Shown one piece after another: positions 15,715 to 16,998 of a stretch of DNA of 16,998 nt. Location of the stretch: the NCBI GenBank assembly GCA_036510735.1, contig DATCDK010000131.1, positions 1 through 16,998 of the forward strand, read 5' to 3'. Each line of letters begins with the position of its first letter. Position 1 is the stretch's first letter. Below the pieces are notes generated by a model. It was not told the DNA's origin and did no database searches. It saw only the letters and a program-made list of their open reading frames with translations. This DNA comes from PALSA-607 sp036510735. Lineage in GTDB: Bacteria; Actinomycetota; Actinomycetes; Acidothermales; Acidothermaceae. The position numbers and the translations under genes are program-made.

Positions 15715-15738
15715 TCTGATATCCAGCTGATCTGATAT
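15707..15738 (+). repeat. 16-bp exact tandem duplication across the sigma factor stop codon
   Basis: CCAGCTGATCTGATAT occurs twice with no gap (15707-15722, 15723-15738), 16 of 16 identical. The first copy holds the sigma stop TGA (15712-15714), and the second repeats it out of frame. The second copy also places TGATAT ten bases before the ATG of the following small ORF, where it could serve as a -10 box. Confidence 0.92.
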
Positions 15739-15748
15739 TCACTGGGGT

Positions 15749-16003
15749 ATGAGCGAACTTGTAGAGCCGCTGCCGCCAGGTGGTCGCGCCCAGCTTGAAT
15801 CCGCCGTGGCTGAAGGCGCAGTCCCGGCAATTCCCGGGGCGCCGCCTGTCAGCACGTCGGTTCCGGTGCCGGCCGAACCACTCGGCAAGCTGCTCCCTGG
15901 CGTGCAGCTGGCGCAACGCCCGCGGCATCGCGGCGATACGTTCGGCTGGCCGGCCAATGCTGCGCCCGGCAAGCCCGAAGGCGAAGTCGACACCCGGCCA
16001 TGA
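15749..16003 (+). CDS. Small proline-rich hypothetical protein
   Basis: 84 residues, not recognised. It is rich in Pro, Ala, Gly and Glu, has no membrane helix or signal peptide and no Cys, and ends with a polar tail (PGKPEGEVDTRP), so it is probably a soluble, poorly structured protein. It starts 34 bp after the sigma stop on the same strand. GGGGT just before the ATG is too close for a good RBS; a short-leader transcript from TGATAT (15733-15738) is possible. It fits neatly between two genes, which favours a real gene, but the absence of any family match leaves doubt. Confidence 0.5.
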   Translation: MSELVEPLPPGGRAQLESAVAEGAVPAIPGAPPVSTSVPVPAEPLGKLLPGVQLAQRPRHRGDTFGWPANAAPGKPEGEVDTRP

Positions 16004-16005
16004 AG

Positions 16006-16011
16006 TACGAT
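16006..16011 (+). promoter_or_regulatory. Likely -10 box of a leaderless promoter
   Basis: TACGAT (TANNNT form) lies seven bases before ATG 16019, the spacing expected when transcription starts at the start codon. There is no Shine-Dalgarno sequence before this ATG. No clear -35 is seen. Leaderless mRNAs are common in actinobacteria. Confidence 0.5.
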
Positions 16012-16018
16012 CGCACCC

Positions 16019-16291
16019 ATGTCTGACCCGCCTGCGGACGACCTCGGAGTCGATGAGCACTTCGGTCACATCAAGGGCCGGCCGGTGTCGTGGGTCGTGG
16101 TGTTCCTCGTATGCGCCGGGTTCCTGGTGGCTGGCATCGGTCTGATAGCCGCGATCCCTGTCGTGTTCTGGATCGGCGCCGGGGTGGTTGCGGCCGGCAC
16201 CATCCTCGGCGGCGTCACGCACGCGATGGCTGACGTCACATCTCAGGTCGACACAACAGGGACAGTCGTCGACAGCGAAGCGGTGCGTTAA
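16019..16291 (+). CDS. Small two-helix membrane protein (HGxxPAAW-like)
   Basis: 90 residues: an acidic cytoplasmic start, then two membrane segments (~24-46 and ~48-68) joined by a tight turn, and a polar C-terminal tail. HIKGRPVSW just before the first helix resembles, loosely, the HGxxPAAW motif of a small actinobacterial membrane family of unknown function, with one extra residue between His and Pro. No function can be assigned. It begins after a likely leaderless promoter and ends directly against the murT frame with no intervening base if murT starts at CTG 16292. Confidence 0.8.
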   Translation: MSDPPADDLGVDEHFGHIKGRPVSWVVVFLVCAGFLVAGIGLIAAIPVVFWIGAGVVAAGTILGGVTHAMADVTSQVDTTGTVVDSEAVR

Positions 16292-16998
16292 CTGAGTTCC
16301 GCTCGGCTGCGGGCGGCGATTGTGCTTGGCCGCGTCGCCGGCGGCCTTTCGAAGTCCCTGGGCCGCGGTGACGGCGTGGCGATCGGCGGCCGCGTTGTGG
16401 TGGTGGCGTGTCCCAACGCATTCCGCCTGCTCGTCGATGGCCGTCGCGTCGTCTTCGTCTCCGCCACGAACGGCAAGACCACGACGACCAAGTTGCTCGC
16501 CGCCGCGTTGCGCGCAGCCGGACCTGTGGTGACGAACGCGTCAGGCGCGAACATGCCGGCCGGAATTGTCGCTGCGCTGGCTCGCCCGCCGGTCGGCGTC
16601 CGGGCTGATGCACTCGCCGTACTCGAAGCCGATGAGACCTACCTGCCTGGCCTACTGCCGCACACCGAAAAGCCGTTGCTCGTCCTGGGCAACCTGACTC
16701 GCGACCAACTCGACCGGGTCGGTGAGGTGGCGATGGTCGCGCGGCGGTGGCGCACTGTTTTCGCTGCCACCAAAGGACTTTCGGCGGTCGCCAACGCTGA
16801 CGATCCGCATGTCGTGTGGGCGGCGAGCGTGATCCCGGATGTCACTTGGGTATCGGTGGGCCAGCGCTGGACGGCGGACTCCGCGGTGTGTCCCGCGTGC
16901 GGGTCGATCCTGCAACGTGACAGCGCCGGACACTGGAGTTGCACGTGCGGCTTCCGGCGGCCCGAAGTCAGTTGGTCGGTGGAGTCGGGCGAACTCGT
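16292..16998 (+). CDS. murT: MurT: Mur-ligase-family subunit of lipid II isoglutaminyl synthase, 3'-truncated by window edge
   Basis: The frame is open from just after the preceding stop to the window end (235 full codons). The ATP-binding Mur ligase motif is SATNGKTTTTKLL (P-loop Gly61-Lys62-Thr63), followed by TNASGANMPAGI, LEADETYLP and LGNLTRDQLDRVGEV, which are typical of MurT. A Cys4 zinc-ribbon insertion, the MurT hallmark, is seen at C200, C203, C217 and C219 (CPACGS...CTCGFRRPE). MurT with GatD amidates the D-Glu of peptidoglycan lipid II; gatD would be expected just downstream, outside the window. No ATG or early RBS exists: the family-like N-terminus (SARLRAAIVLGRVAGGLSKSLGRG in parts) suggests a rare CTG start at 16292, while GTG 16322 is the conventional alternative. 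Confidence 0.92.
   Translation, partial: MSSARLRAAIVLGRVAGGLSKSLGRGDGVAIGGRVVVVACPNAFRLLVDGRRVVFVSATNGKTTTTKLLAAALRAAGPVVTNASGANMPAGIVAALARPPVGVRADALAVLEADETYLPGLLPHTEKPLLVLGNLTRDQLDRVGEVAMVARRWRTVFAATKGLSAVANADDPHVVWAASVIPDVTWVSVGQRWTADSAVCPACGSILQRDSAGHWSCTCGFRRPEVSWSVESGEL

Noticed and set aside
14470..15749. GGGTAG (14470-14475) and GGGTAT (15744-15749) as stress-sigma -10 elements
   Set aside because: No GTTT-like -35 element at the needed distance; common hexamers in GC-rich DNA.
1..16998. CRISPR arrays, tRNA/rRNA genes, insertion sequences, integrases or phage genes
   Set aside because: No spaced repeat array, no recognisable cloverleaf or rRNA sequence, and no transposase, integrase or phage protein in any frame. 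The tandem repeats found are adjacent pairs without spacers.

Overview
The window is about 17 kb of GC-rich DNA with every supportable gene on the + strand. It has TTG, GTG and possibly CTG starts, a lipoprotein binding protein, a primary-like sigma factor, a small two-helix membrane protein and a MurT-type Mur ligase. Together these point to a high-GC actinobacterium (Actinomycetota). The sequence alone does not place it further.

Region 1 (1-2631): the 3' part of a secreted protein that joins a cell-wall-binding repeat (CWB2-type) to a PQQ-type beta-propeller, then an AKR14-type aldo-keto reductase.

Region 2 (2639-14385): a carbohydrate-use cluster. In order it has a LacI-family repressor with a palindromic operator candidate over its own promoter, a large membrane-anchored GH87 alpha-1,3-glucanase (mycodextranase-like; CBM35, beta-helix, two Ig-like domains, F5/8 type C domain), an ABC sugar-binding lipoprotein, two MalF/MalG-type permeases, a cytoplasmic GH13 alpha-glucosidase, an extended SDR (epimerase/dehydrogenase) and a mannonate-dehydratase-like enolase-superfamily enzyme. 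The inferred logic is: cut alpha-1,3-glucan (or a mixed alpha-glucan) at the cell surface, import the oligosaccharides, split them to glucose inside, with repression by the LacI protein. No ABC ATPase gene is present, so a shared MsiK-type ATPase encoded elsewhere is likely. How the SDR and the dehydratase connect to this pathway is open; an oxidative sugar-acid branch is possible.

Region 3 (14386-16998): housekeeping genes. These are a group-2/primary-like sigma-70 factor, a small unrecognised proline-rich ORF, a small membrane protein with a likely leaderless promoter, and the 5' part of murT, which runs off the window.

The most unexpected structural signal is a set of short tandem duplications (units of 16, 17, 17 and about 22 bp) that lie across the stop codons of four different genes. 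A further 11-bp duplication sits in the gap before the GH13 gene. Regulatory candidates in the transport operon include a hairpin over the stop codon of the binding-protein gene, a 16-bp perfect hairpin just after it, and two tandem GCGAA/TTCGC palindromes before the permease genes.
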